Shown piece by piece: positions 25,677 through 32,801 of a DNA stretch of 64,000 nucleotides. The notes under the pieces are model-generated. The model was not told the DNA's origin. It saw only the letters and a list, made by a program, of their open reading frames with translations, and made no database searches. Source of the stretch: Prevotella sp. (GTDB lineage: Bacteria > Bacteroidota > Bacteroidia > Bacteroidales > Bacteroidaceae); NCBI GenBank assembly GCA_016291085.1, contig JAEEVW010000013.1, forward strand, positions 22,410 through 86,409. The letters are read 5' to 3'. The stretch's first letter is position 1; each line of letters begins with the position of its first letter. Position numbers and translations under genes: made by a program.

Positions 25677-26654
25677 ATGAAAAAAGTATTATTATCTTTG
25701 GTTGTCATGATGGTTGCAACCACGAGTTTTGCACAGAATACAGTTGTGGCTTCACTGAGCCACGGTACAGAAACCACCATTTTCTATGGTTCAAATGCTC
25801 TGAAGGATGCCGTTGCTGCGGCTGAGAGCGGTGATGTCATAAACCTCTCCGCTGGTACATTTTATGCTTCGGACATCTCTAAGGGTATTACCCTTCGTGG
25901 AACAGGTATAGACATAGATGAACCAACCTATATTGTCAATGACTTTGTCATTGAAATACCTGCTGAAGATACCAACCGATTCATCATGGAGGGCATTAGA
26001 TGCCAAAACTGGGTGAGGACGAAAGGATCTTTTGATAATCCTTCTTTTGTAAAATGTCAATTTAACGTCGTCGGAAACGCAACTGAGTCGGATGCTGTTA
26101 AGAACATATTGTTTACCAATTGCAAGATTACAGGTGGTATTAATGTAGGAGGAGACAATTCTGTATTCTTCATCAATAGTTTTGTGTCGTATATTTCGAA
26201 GTATCAAAATGGTACTATCATGTCTAAAAATAGTATCCACAGACAGCCGATTCTATCTAGTCTCACTCAGTCTATCTGGTCAAACTGCATTTTCTATCCA
26301 GACAAATATTCAGAGCATTGCCTTCCCGCTGATGCTCAGGTTACCAACTGTGTTGCTATAGGCTATGCCTATGATATGTTCCGCGGTATGATAGAACACC
26401 CGAACTGCAAACAGTTTGGTAATTATCAGGATGTATTTAAGGAATACAATGGCGGTTATACTGATGAACAGACTTTTGAGTTGAATGATGAAGCCAAAAC
26501 TACTCTCTTAGGCACCGACGGCAAAGAGGTAGGTCTCTATGGCGGTCCGCTGCCATTTGACCTCACCCTGTCCTATCCAATCATCTCGAAGATGGAAGTC
26601 GGCGAACAGACCGACGACAAGGGACAATTGAAAGTTGAGATTGGCGTGAAGTAA
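25677..26654 (+). CDS. Secreted right-handed beta-helix-like protein, paralogue 2 of 3
   Basis: A 325-residue paralogue of the preceding gene, 30 bases downstream. The signal peptide (MKKVLLSLVVMMVATTSFAQ) and the first turn (AVAAAESGDVINLSAGTF, GITLRGTGID) are strongly conserved. The middle, which would form the outward rungs, has diverged. The tail TDEQTFELNDEAKTTLLGTD is conserved. The pattern of conserved ends and variable middle suggests selection for different ligands on one scaffold (inference). Confidence 0.8.
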   Translation: MKKVLLSLVVMMVATTSFAQNTVVASLSHGTETTIFYGSNALKDAVAAAESGDVINLSAGTFYASDISKGITLRGTGIDIDEPTYIVNDFVIEIPAEDTNRFIMEGIRCQNWVRTKGSFDNPSFVKCQFNVVGNATESDAVKNILFTNCKITGGINVGGDNSVFFINSFVSYISKYQNGTIMSKNSIHRQPILSSLTQSIWSNCIFYPDKYSEHCLPADAQVTNCVAIGYAYDMFRGMIEHPNCKQFGNYQDVFKEYNGGYTDEQTFELNDEAKTTLLGTDGKEVGLYGGPLPFDLTLSYPIISKMEVGEQTDDKGQLKVEIGVK

Positions 26655-26683
26655 TTAATGTAAAACCTCAAAAAGACAGAAAT

Positions 26684-27664
26684 ATGAAAAAAATAATAGT
26701 ATCTATGGTTGCCATGATGGTTGCGGCCACAAGTTTCGCACAGGAAACAGTTGTGGCTTCGCTGAGCCATGAGGGAGAGACCACCATATTCTATGGCCTG
26801 ACGGCCTTAGTGAAAGCAGCAGAGAAGGCCCAGAGCGGCGACATCATCAACCTCTCCAGAGGCATCTTCAATGCTACGACGATCAAGTCGGCCATCACCC
26901 TGCGCGGCGCAGGCATCGACAGTGATGATCCGACCTATCTTAATGGAAACCTGCATATCGAAATCCCCGCAGACGATGCCAACCACTTCACGATGGAAGG
27001 TATCATTTGCAATAGTGAAATGAGTATGCGCGGAACCTTCTCAACCCCCCAAATCGTGAAATGCAAGTTGAGAAGCGGATTTACTACGAAAACCACATCT
27101 GATAACATTAACATCTTAGTAGTTAATAGCAAGGTTCTAAACCATTTCAATGTGGGAGGTGTTTGCAGAGCCTCTTTAATAAACAGTTACGTAGATGGAG
27201 TCGGTTTCTATGATGATGCCCATTTTATGGGTTTAAATTGTGTAATTTGGAAAGACCGAGTGGACGGACTGCACCATTCTGTCTGGAAGAATTGCATTTT
27301 CTTTAGCGGAAACAATTATGGTTATGCATTTCCTACTGATAGTGAATGTACGAACTGCGTGGGAGTCAACTACAACAATAATCCTTTCAGAGACCTGGCA
27401 ATCAAGCCAGGCTGCTCAAGCGCATCATACGCTGAAGCCTTCAAGGATTTCACAGGCACCTATACTGACGAACAGACCTTTGAATTGTCTGATGCCGCCA
27501 AGGCTAACGAAAACTTCAAGGGTACCGACGGAACGGAGGTGGGTCTCTACGGTGGTCCGCAACCGTTTAATCTCACTCTGTCCTATCCTCTGATCTCTAC
27601 GATGGAGGTTGGTGAAAAGACTGACGACAAGGGGCTGTTAGAAGTAACAATTGGGGTGAAATAA
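26684..27664 (+). CDS. Secreted right-handed beta-helix-like protein, paralogue 3 of 3
   Basis: A 326-residue paralogue, 29 bases after the second copy. It has the signal peptide MKKIIVSMVAMMVAATSFAQ, the conserved SLSHEGETTIFYGLTAL and AQSGDIINLSRGIF, and ends in YPLISTMEVGEKTDD. The array probably arose by tandem duplication, because spacers, signal peptides and C-terminal tails are alike. Function is unknown beyond export and predicted fold. Confidence 0.8.
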   Translation: MKKIIVSMVAMMVAATSFAQETVVASLSHEGETTIFYGLTALVKAAEKAQSGDIINLSRGIFNATTIKSAITLRGAGIDSDDPTYLNGNLHIEIPADDANHFTMEGIICNSEMSMRGTFSTPQIVKCKLRSGFTTKTTSDNINILVVNSKVLNHFNVGGVCRASLINSYVDGVGFYDDAHFMGLNCVIWKDRVDGLHHSVWKNCIFFSGNNYGYAFPTDSECTNCVGVNYNNNPFRDLAIKPGCSSASYAEAFKDFTGTYTDEQTFELSDAAKANENFKGTDGTEVGLYGGPQPFNLTLSYPLISTMEVGEKTDDKGLLEVTIGVK

Positions 27665-27680
27665 CTAAATACTACAGATT

Positions 27681-28979
27681 ATGCGTAAACATCTAATATT
27701 CATCATACTGCTCTCCTGCCTATGTTTAGGCGCGAGGGGGCAATCCGACCCGGAGATAGACCTGTCGGGACTGCCAGAGACCACAACGGCTGCTTCGCTA
27801 CGCTACTGGTTCGACACCGATGCCAACAGCGTCAAGACCACTGAGACTCTGAGCGGTGCCACCACCATCGATGCCTCTTCTCTCAAGGAGGGCATCCATA
27901 CGGTGCATTACCAGATTGTCGATAATAAAGGCATAGCAGGCATCCCTAACTCGAAGATTTTCATCCTGCTCGACCAGAGGGTAACAGCCAAGAGCAAATC
28001 TCTCCGCTACTGGTTCGACACAGATGCCAACAGCATCAAGACCACTGAGACGTTGACCGGTGCTACCACCATCGACGCATCAGCTCTCAAGGAGGGCATC
28101 CACACCATCCACTACCAGATCATCGACGATCAGGGCGTTGCCGGCATCACAGACTCGAAGATATTCATCCTGCTCGACCAGAGGGTAACGGCCAAGAGCA
28201 AATCTCTCCGCTACTGGTTTGATACAGATGCCAGTTCAGTCAAGACCACTGAGACGCTGAGCGGTGCCACCACCATCGACACCTCTGCTCTTGTAGAAGG
28301 TCTGCATACCTTGCACTACCAGATCCTTGACGATCAGGGCGTGGCGGGCATTACCGACTCGAAGATATTCATCAAGCTCGACCAGAGAGTAACGGCCAAG
28401 AGCAAGTCCCTGCGCTACTGGTTCGACACAGATGCCAACAGCGTTAAGACCACTGAGACGCTGAGCGGTGCCACCACCATCGATGCCTCTGCTCTCGTAG
28501 AGGGTATTCATACCTTGCACTACCAGATTGTCGATGACAAGGGAAATGCCGACATTCCCGTTTCGGCCATATTTATCAAGATGGACAAGAAGACGGCAGC
28601 CATACCCACCAAGATTCGCTACTGGTTCAATGAGGACGATGCAAACGTCAAGGAAACGGCTTTGAACCTTGAGAACCTCACGCTGACCATCGATGTCAGC
28701 GAACTGGCAAAGGGCGAACACGAGCTGCACATGCAGCTTGCGACAGCAGACGGCGAGGTTTCGCCCGTCAACTCCGGCAGCTTCGTAAGCGTCATTATCA
28801 GAAAGGGCGACGTGAATGATGACGGCGAGGTGAATGTCGGCGATGTTGTGACTGTCTGCAACGTCATGGCAGGCATAAGCACTGTTGAACTGCAAATTGC
28901 TGACGTGAATAAAGACGGAGAAGTGAATGTTGGTGACATTGTAACCATCTGTAACATCATGGCCGGAATAGATCAGTAA
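27681..28979 (+). CDS. Secreted repeat protein with a C-terminal dockerin-like domain
   Basis: A 432-residue protein with a signal peptide ending GARGQ. Four near-identical 68-residue repeats begin SLRYWFDTDANSVKTTETLS, each with an EGIHTLHYQIVDDKG segment, followed by one diverged copy (KIRYWFNEDDANVKET). The end carries two calcium-binding loops, GDVNDDGEVNVGDVVTVCN and ADVNKDGEVNVGDIVTICN, which form a type-I-dockerin-like pair. No cohesin is in the window. It lies 16 bases after the paralogue array and is probably the last or next member of that operon. A role as an extracellular scaffold or anchor for the array products is speculation. Confidence 0.82.
   Translation: MRKHLIFIILLSCLCLGARGQSDPEIDLSGLPETTTAASLRYWFDTDANSVKTTETLSGATTIDASSLKEGIHTVHYQIVDNKGIAGIPNSKIFILLDQRVTAKSKSLRYWFDTDANSIKTTETLTGATTIDASALKEGIHTIHYQIIDDQGVAGITDSKIFILLDQRVTAKSKSLRYWFDTDASSVKTTETLSGATTIDTSALVEGLHTLHYQILDDQGVAGITDSKIFIKLDQRVTAKSKSLRYWFDTDANSVKTTETLSGATTIDASALVEGIHTLHYQIVDDKGNADIPVSAIFIKMDKKTAAIPTKIRYWFNEDDANVKETALNLENLTLTIDVSELAKGEHELHMQLATADGEVSPVNSGSFVSVIIRKGDVNDDGEVNVGDVVTVCNVMAGISTVELQIADVNKDGEVNVGDIVTICNIMAGIDQ
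27795..28814 (+). repeat. Five coding repeats of 204 bp
   Basis: Repeat units start at 27795, 27999, 28203, 28407 and 28611 with an exact 204-bp period. The first four are nearly identical in DNA, which suggests recent tandem duplication and likely copy-number variation; the fifth is diverged. Confidence 0.9.
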
Positions 28980-28993
28980 ACGAGCCGTGAATT

Positions 28994-29629
28994 ATGAAGA
29001 AACTAAAGATTTTGAGCATGCTGATGCTCGTGGCGATGGCCTCGTGCGGCGACAAGACGAAGGGTGTGGCAACGGAGAGCGACTCTACCCAGACAGATTC
29101 CCTGATGGTAGCCGACAGCGTGACGGCGGGCCCCACAGACCTGTGGACTACAGAGGCTGTGGAATCCCAGATCCGTGCCTGCATCGCCGAGGTCAACCAA
29201 ATGGCTGCCGACGATGCCATCGACATTACGCTCCTCGACCTGAAGTATTGTTCGGAGGACTTCCTCGAGTTGAAGGAAAAGCTCTACAAGAAAGTCCGCG
29301 AGAGCAAGGGACAGCTGATGTTCGACGGCGACGAAGGTCACCACTGGGTACCTGGCATCGGGACGCCCATGATCATCGATTCCGTGAAATCCGTTTTGCT
29401 GACGGGCGATCAGGCCCAGGCCGAGGTGTGGCTCAGGGACAAGCGTGGCAGTAAGGGCTATCTGGAGATGAACCTCTATCTCGAAAACGGCGCCTGGAAA
29501 GTTCATAACTGGATCGACGACGACGTCTACCCCTTCGGCTCCCTCTGGCACTGGATGCAGAATTTCCTCGATGGCGACATGGATGCCGAAGAGCACGAAG
29601 AACCCGATCTGAACCAATACGCAGAGTAA
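28994..29629 (+). CDS. Lipoprotein, possibly DUF3828-like
   Basis: A 211-residue predicted lipoprotein: the signal sequence ends MLVAMASC with the lipobox cysteine at about residue 18. The mature part has a helix (TTEAVESQIRACIAEVNQM), then strands, and a late ENGAWKVHNWIDDDVYPFGS typical of small NTF2- or DUF3828-like domains. The end is acidic (EEHEEPDLNQ). It follows the dockerin gene by 14 bases and precedes a strong terminator. Function is unknown. Confidence 0.7.
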   Translation: MKKLKILSMLMLVAMASCGDKTKGVATESDSTQTDSLMVADSVTAGPTDLWTTEAVESQIRACIAEVNQMAADDAIDITLLDLKYCSEDFLELKEKLYKKVRESKGQLMFDGDEGHHWVPGIGTPMIIDSVKSVLLTGDQAQAEVWLRDKRGSKGYLEMNLYLENGAWKVHNWIDDDVYPFGSLWHWMQNFLDGDMDAEEHEEPDLNQYAE

Positions 29630-29657
29630 CCGTCACAGTGTGACGCGACATAACACC

Positions 29658-29700
29658 AAAGAGGCCCGAGCACACCGCCCGAGCCTCTTTCTTTTCTTTT
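29658..29700 (+). terminator. Terminator of the secreted-protein operon
   Basis: AAAGAGGC (29658-29665) pairs with GCCTCTTT (29683-29690) and is followed by CTTTTCTTTT. It lies 29 bases after the lipoprotein stop. Confidence 0.75.
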
Positions 29701-29701
29701 G

Positions 29702-29762
29702 TCTACGGAGTTTTAGGAGTTTGGGGAGTTTTTTCTCCTTTTGGCTCCTTAGCTCCGTAGAA
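29702..29762. repeat. Long imperfect palindrome (CTACGGAG...CTCCGTAG)
   Basis: TCTACGGAG at the left pairs with CTCCGTAGA at the right, with further GGAG/CTCC pairs inside. It lies between the operon terminator and the end of the smalltalk gene, and may terminate transcription from the opposite strand. It is repeat-like in composition (GGAGTTT words). Confidence 0.6.
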
Positions 29763-29764
29763 TA

Positions 29765-29860
29765 TCAGAACGGACCAAACCCCATGCACGAGGTTGTTCC
29801 CAGTGCGGTCAGCGCCGCCGTCAGCGCGGCTATCGCTATGCTAAAAAACCGGCTGCGCAT
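29765..29860 (-). CDS. Smalltalk-family micro-protein
   Basis: A 31-residue frame: a basic start (MRSRFF), an alanine/leucine-rich hydrophobic stretch (SIAIAALTAALTALG) and TTSCMG near the end. This matches the short Bacteroidales proteins called smalltalk, which combine a membrane segment with a late SC. They usually occur next to an HU-family gene and often an N-acetylmuramoyl-alanine amidase gene (known context). Here an HU-like gene lies upstream on the same strand, supporting the call, but no amidase is present. Confidence 0.75.
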   Translation of the reverse strand: MRSRFFSIAIAALTAALTALGTTSCMGFGPF

Positions 29861-30273
29861 TGCTTGATGTTCAATGACGAGTGCAGAATTGTTTTTAGGC
29901 TTGAAAAGCCGAGGTTTTTGCTGTTCCAGCGAACACCGGATGCACCTCGGCAGAATGAAAGCAAACTTTCTTCTGCTCTCGGTTTTTCTGGTTTTTGTCT
30001 TTAATTTTGTTTAATTTTCTAGAAGATTTTGTTAGATATTCTCACACCTGAAGGTATGAGTGTGGCGTTCTTCGACTAAAGATCGAAGTGTGGCTTCGCA
30101 ATGCAATGAGGCCCTTTATGGGCCGACCCCAACTCCCGTGCTTAGTCAAATCATAATTCTCAATTCTCAATTCAAAAAGGGTTGCCTTCAGCCACCTCCT
30201 TCGCACCTCGGCCATTCAAGCAAGCTTGATGGTTCTCGGTTTGGCGTCGGTTGCGCCCGGAGGCCAAACCTTT
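29861..30273. other. Non-coding spacer between smalltalk and HU-like genes
   Basis: I see no convincing gene in these 413 bases. They contain a hairpin (CAGAATGAAAG at 29951 pairing with CTTTCTTCTG at 29966, one bulge, followed by a T-rich run), a CTCAATTCTCAATTC repeat near 30150, and several CCTCGG words. Such spacers beside smalltalk genes may carry small RNAs, but nothing here proves one. Confidence 0.5.
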
Positions 30274-30576
30274 TTAAGCTCCCTCGAATCCGCTGGGGTC
30301 GTCGCCACCGCCGTCGCTCTTCACGAACTGCTTCGTGGTCACCTCACTGGACTGGCCGTCCTTGATGGCGATGGCCTTCAGGGTTACCGACGAGCTCATG
30401 GTGATGGCCTCGGTGTACACCGTTCCGTGCTTCATGATGTGCTCGGCCATGTCCGCCAGCCCCAGTGTGCCGCGGTAGATGATCTTGCCGTAGGTCTTCT
30501 TCACCTTCTGGCGATCCTCGCCCACCTTACCGGTGACTACCTTCTTTTCTACTTTCTTAATCTGAATTGTTCCCAT
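30274..30576 (-). CDS. HU-like DNA-binding protein
   Basis: About 100 residues starting MGTIQIKKVEKKVVTGKVGE (an upstream ATG four codons earlier is possible). The order of basic N-terminus, YGKIIYRGTLGLADMAEHIM and a following beta arm resembles the HU-like (HU-HIG type) proteins of Bacteroidales. These have a variable C-terminus, here GGGDDPSGFEGA. It probably binds DNA as a dimer. The adjacency to a smalltalk gene is the usual arrangement and supports the assignment more than any single motif. Confidence 0.65.
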   Translation of the reverse strand: MGTIQIKKVEKKVVTGKVGEDRQKVKKTYGKIIYRGTLGLADMAEHIMKHGTVYTEAITMSSSVTLKAIAIKDGQSSEVTTKQFVKSDGGGDDPSGFEGA

Positions 30577-30772
30577 AGTATTTTTCAAAATTTTTCTTAA
30601 GGTTAATATTAAAGATTGGTGCTCTCGCCCAGGGTCCCGATTTTGGCGCCTTATGTCGTTGTCTGGACGGTCTTTGAGAGAAACGGCTTCTCGCTGTCAG
30701 CGAAACGGCTTCTCTCTGCAGGCGACAAGCCTTCTTGCTTTGAGCGATAACCCTTCCTTCTCATTGACAATG

Positions 30773-30780
30773 CAAAGGTA
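30773..30780 (-). promoter_or_regulatory. Promoter -7 box of the HU-like gene
   Basis: On the minus strand TACCTTTG is followed by GCATTG, an exact TAnnTTTG match. It gives a leader of about 190 bases. Confidence 0.65.
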
Positions 30781-30910
30781 CGAAAAAGAATCATGCAATC
30801 CAAATAATTTATGTAAAACTTTTTGATTATTTTTTGCCACTCGCAGCATCGCAGCTACACCGCTACATTTGCTGTTTTCCAATGTCGTCCTGAAAAAGTT
30901 GACCCTGATA

Positions 30911-30950
30911 TTATATTATATATTATATTATAATATAATATATAATATAA
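30911..30950. repeat. Perfect 40-bp AT-only palindrome
   Basis: The sequence is a loopless inverted repeat centred between 30930 and 30931, made only of A and T. It could extrude as a cruciform. It lies between two minus-strand genes and outside any coding region. Confidence 0.9.
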
Positions 30951-31048
30951 ATAGAATTATAGATTATTCCCCATCCCTCTCCACCACAATGCAAACTACC
31001 CAATGTTGCTGTGTAGCTGCGTTGCTGTGTTGATTCCTGCGTAGAGGC

Positions 31049-32536
31049 TCACATAACCTTTTTGCCATTTACTATTTTGATGGTTTTCGACGGGGTCGTT
31101 CCGTTTGTCCGTCTGCCGTTTAAATCATAGATGCCCGTTACAGCAGACCTGTTGCCTGTGACTTGTGGACTGTGAATGTCCGCCGATGTCGGGGTGAACT
31201 GCCAGCTGTCGAACTCCAGGTTGGCACCGTTTTTGCCGCTATAGGTAAAATACAGGTCGCGCAGACCCTTGATGGGGGATGACAGTTCGCACGAAAACTC
31301 CTGCCACTGTCCGTCCGTCGGGTCGACAGAGAGTTTGCCCATGACCTTTCCTGAGGAAGAACCGATACGTATATTGATTCCGCAGGCCTTCTCAGCGCGT
31401 ACCCTGGCCGTAAAACGGGTGGTCCCGTCGTCGCCGAAATCCACACCGCGTACCTTGATATAGTCGCCCGAACCGATATCCGTCACATAGCATCCGTTGT
31501 AGTCGCCCTCGCACTTCACACCCTTACACTGGTTGATGGTCTCTGCCTCCTGACGCTCGTAAGGATTCACCGACTGCAACTGAGCCACGCCCTGGGTAGT
31601 GAAGTTGATGAAGGGCAGCGTGCCGTCGTCGTTCCGCGTGAACTCCTCAATGCATGTCGCGCGCTTATAGCCGCCGCCGTCAGGCAGTTTCCCGTTGTGG
31701 TAGAACATATAGTGATGTCCCTTATACTCCACGCTGCCGCCATGAATGGTAAAGCTGTTCTCGGCCTCGCCCATCACCTTGCCCTGATAGGTCCACGGAC
31801 CGGTAGCCTTGTTGGCGGTGGAGTAGGCCCAGTGCTCGGGCACGCCACCGGCTGCATATTCCAGAAAATACTTCCCGTCGCGCTTGTATATCCACGACGC
31901 CTCCTCGAAGTTGGGGTCGCCCTTCTCGTTCTTATGGGGACCGAAGGCGGCCTCGTCCTTCACGTTCACCGATACCTCGCCGCCCGTAAACGACGTCATG
32001 TTCTTGTTGAGTTTCACATACCACAGCATGTTGTTGCCATAGTACAGATAGGCCTGTCCGTCGTCGTCGACCATCACCGTCGGGTCTATCTTGAACCATC
32101 CCTTCACCAGCGGTTTCCCGATGGGGTCCCTGTAAGGCCCTGCAGGGTTGTCGGCCACGGCCACGCCAATGCCGGGATAGGCCTCGCCCTTGATGGTAGC
32201 CGTCACATACCAGTACCATTTCCCGTTGCGCTCAATGCACTGGCTGGCCCAGCAGTCGTTGTCCTGCTTGGCCCATGCCGAGAACGTCGCCGATGTCAGC
32301 GGCGTGCCGCGATAGGTCCAGTTCACCATGTCCACCGTGCTATACAGCAGCCAGTCCTTCATCGTGAAGTAGCCGTTCTGTGTCACGTCCTCATCGTGGT
32401 CCACAAAGAGATACAGCGTGTCGCCATGCACATACGGCGCAGGATCGGGCGTATAGCGGTCGCAAATCACCGGGTTCTGCGCCCACATTGTTGTCGCCAG
32501 GAGCATCGTTGTGCTCAAAACCTTCAGTCGTTTCAT
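31049..32536 (-). CDS. GH43-family glycoside hydrolase with CBM6-like domain
   Basis: A 495-residue secreted enzyme (signal peptide ending TTMWAQ). Residues about 25-325 form the five-bladed GH43 propeller: catalytic aspartate in YTPDPAPYVHGDTLYLF, the pKa-modulating aspartate in FKIDPTVMVDDDGQAYLYYG, and the general acid in NFEEASWIYKRDGKYFLEY. A CBM6-like beta-sandwich follows (ERQEAETINQCKGVKCEG; GDYIKVRGVDFG). The end IYDLNGRRT...KIVNGKKVM is the C-terminal tag common on Prevotella exported proteins. Likely activity is beta-xylosidase or alpha-L-arabinofuranosidase. It is divergent from the PUL regulator and probably part of the same regulon. Confidence 0.9.
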   Translation of the reverse strand: MKRLKVLSTTMLLATTMWAQNPVICDRYTPDPAPYVHGDTLYLFVDHDEDVTQNGYFTMKDWLLYSTVDMVNWTYRGTPLTSATFSAWAKQDNDCWASQCIERNGKWYWYVTATIKGEAYPGIGVAVADNPAGPYRDPIGKPLVKGWFKIDPTVMVDDDGQAYLYYGNNMLWYVKLNKNMTSFTGGEVSVNVKDEAAFGPHKNEKGDPNFEEASWIYKRDGKYFLEYAAGGVPEHWAYSTANKATGPWTYQGKVMGEAENSFTIHGGSVEYKGHHYMFYHNGKLPDGGGYKRATCIEEFTRNDDGTLPFINFTTQGVAQLQSVNPYERQEAETINQCKGVKCEGDYNGCYVTDIGSGDYIKVRGVDFGDDGTTRFTARVRAEKACGINIRIGSSSGKVMGKLSVDPTDGQWQEFSCELSSPIKGLRDLYFTYSGKNGANLEFDSWQFTPTSADIHSPQVTGNRSAVTGIYDLNGRRTNGTTPSKTIKIVNGKKVM

Positions 32537-32589
32537 TTGTCCTATAGAGTAATGATAGTCGGAATTTTACAGTTTAACGATTTGGACGG

Positions 32590-32597
32590 CAAAATTA
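32590..32597 (-). promoter_or_regulatory. Promoter -7 box of the GH43 gene
   Basis: TAATTTTG on the minus strand, about 54 bases upstream of the GH43 start. It is an exact consensus match. Confidence 0.6.
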
Positions 32598-32656
32598 CCA
32601 CAAAAAATGCAATCTGCCAAACATTATGGAAAGTTTTTCGCGCCTCGCGTCATTTA

Positions 32657-32687
32657 AATTCGGGCTGACGTGCGGTTGGCCCGAATT
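32657..32687. promoter_or_regulatory. Inverted repeat between the divergent PUL promoters
   Basis: AATTCGGGC (32657-32665) and GCCCGAATT (32679-32687) form a perfect 9-bp dyad in the 265-bp divergent region. It could be an operator or an insulating terminator. Confidence 0.45.
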
Positions 32688-32738
32688 CTTTGTTGTGTAG
32701 CATTTTTTTTTGGAGAAAAGATGAAATAACGAAAATAT

Positions 32739-32770
32739 TTTGGCGGTATGGGAAAAAAAGAGTAAATTTG
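32739..32770 (+). promoter_or_regulatory. Promoter of the PUL regulator gene
   Basis: TTTG at 32739-32742 and TAAATTTG at 32763-32770 are separated by 20 bases. The ATG follows 31 bases later. Confidence 0.7.
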
Positions 32771-32801
32771 CACGGGTTAAGCATACCGACACTACTATAA
32801 T

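Larger units (their letters stand above)
30577..31048. other. Long leader and spacer upstream of the HU-like gene
   Basis: No gene is supported in these 472 bases. The proximal 190 bases would be the HU-like mRNA leader and contain two copies of GAAACGGCTTCTC. The middle holds the promoter, and 30911-30950 an AT-only palindrome. A CCCCATCCCTCTCC word near 30968 resembles the repeat at 60976. Confidence 0.55.

Noticed and set aside
27681..28979. A cellulosome
   Set aside because: The dockerin-like tail is clear, but there is no cohesin or scaffoldin, and neither glycoside hydrolase here has a dockerin.
31697..32668. A 323-codon plus-strand frame opposite the GH43 gene
   Set aside because: Antisense composition and no motifs; it would also read through the GH43 promoter.
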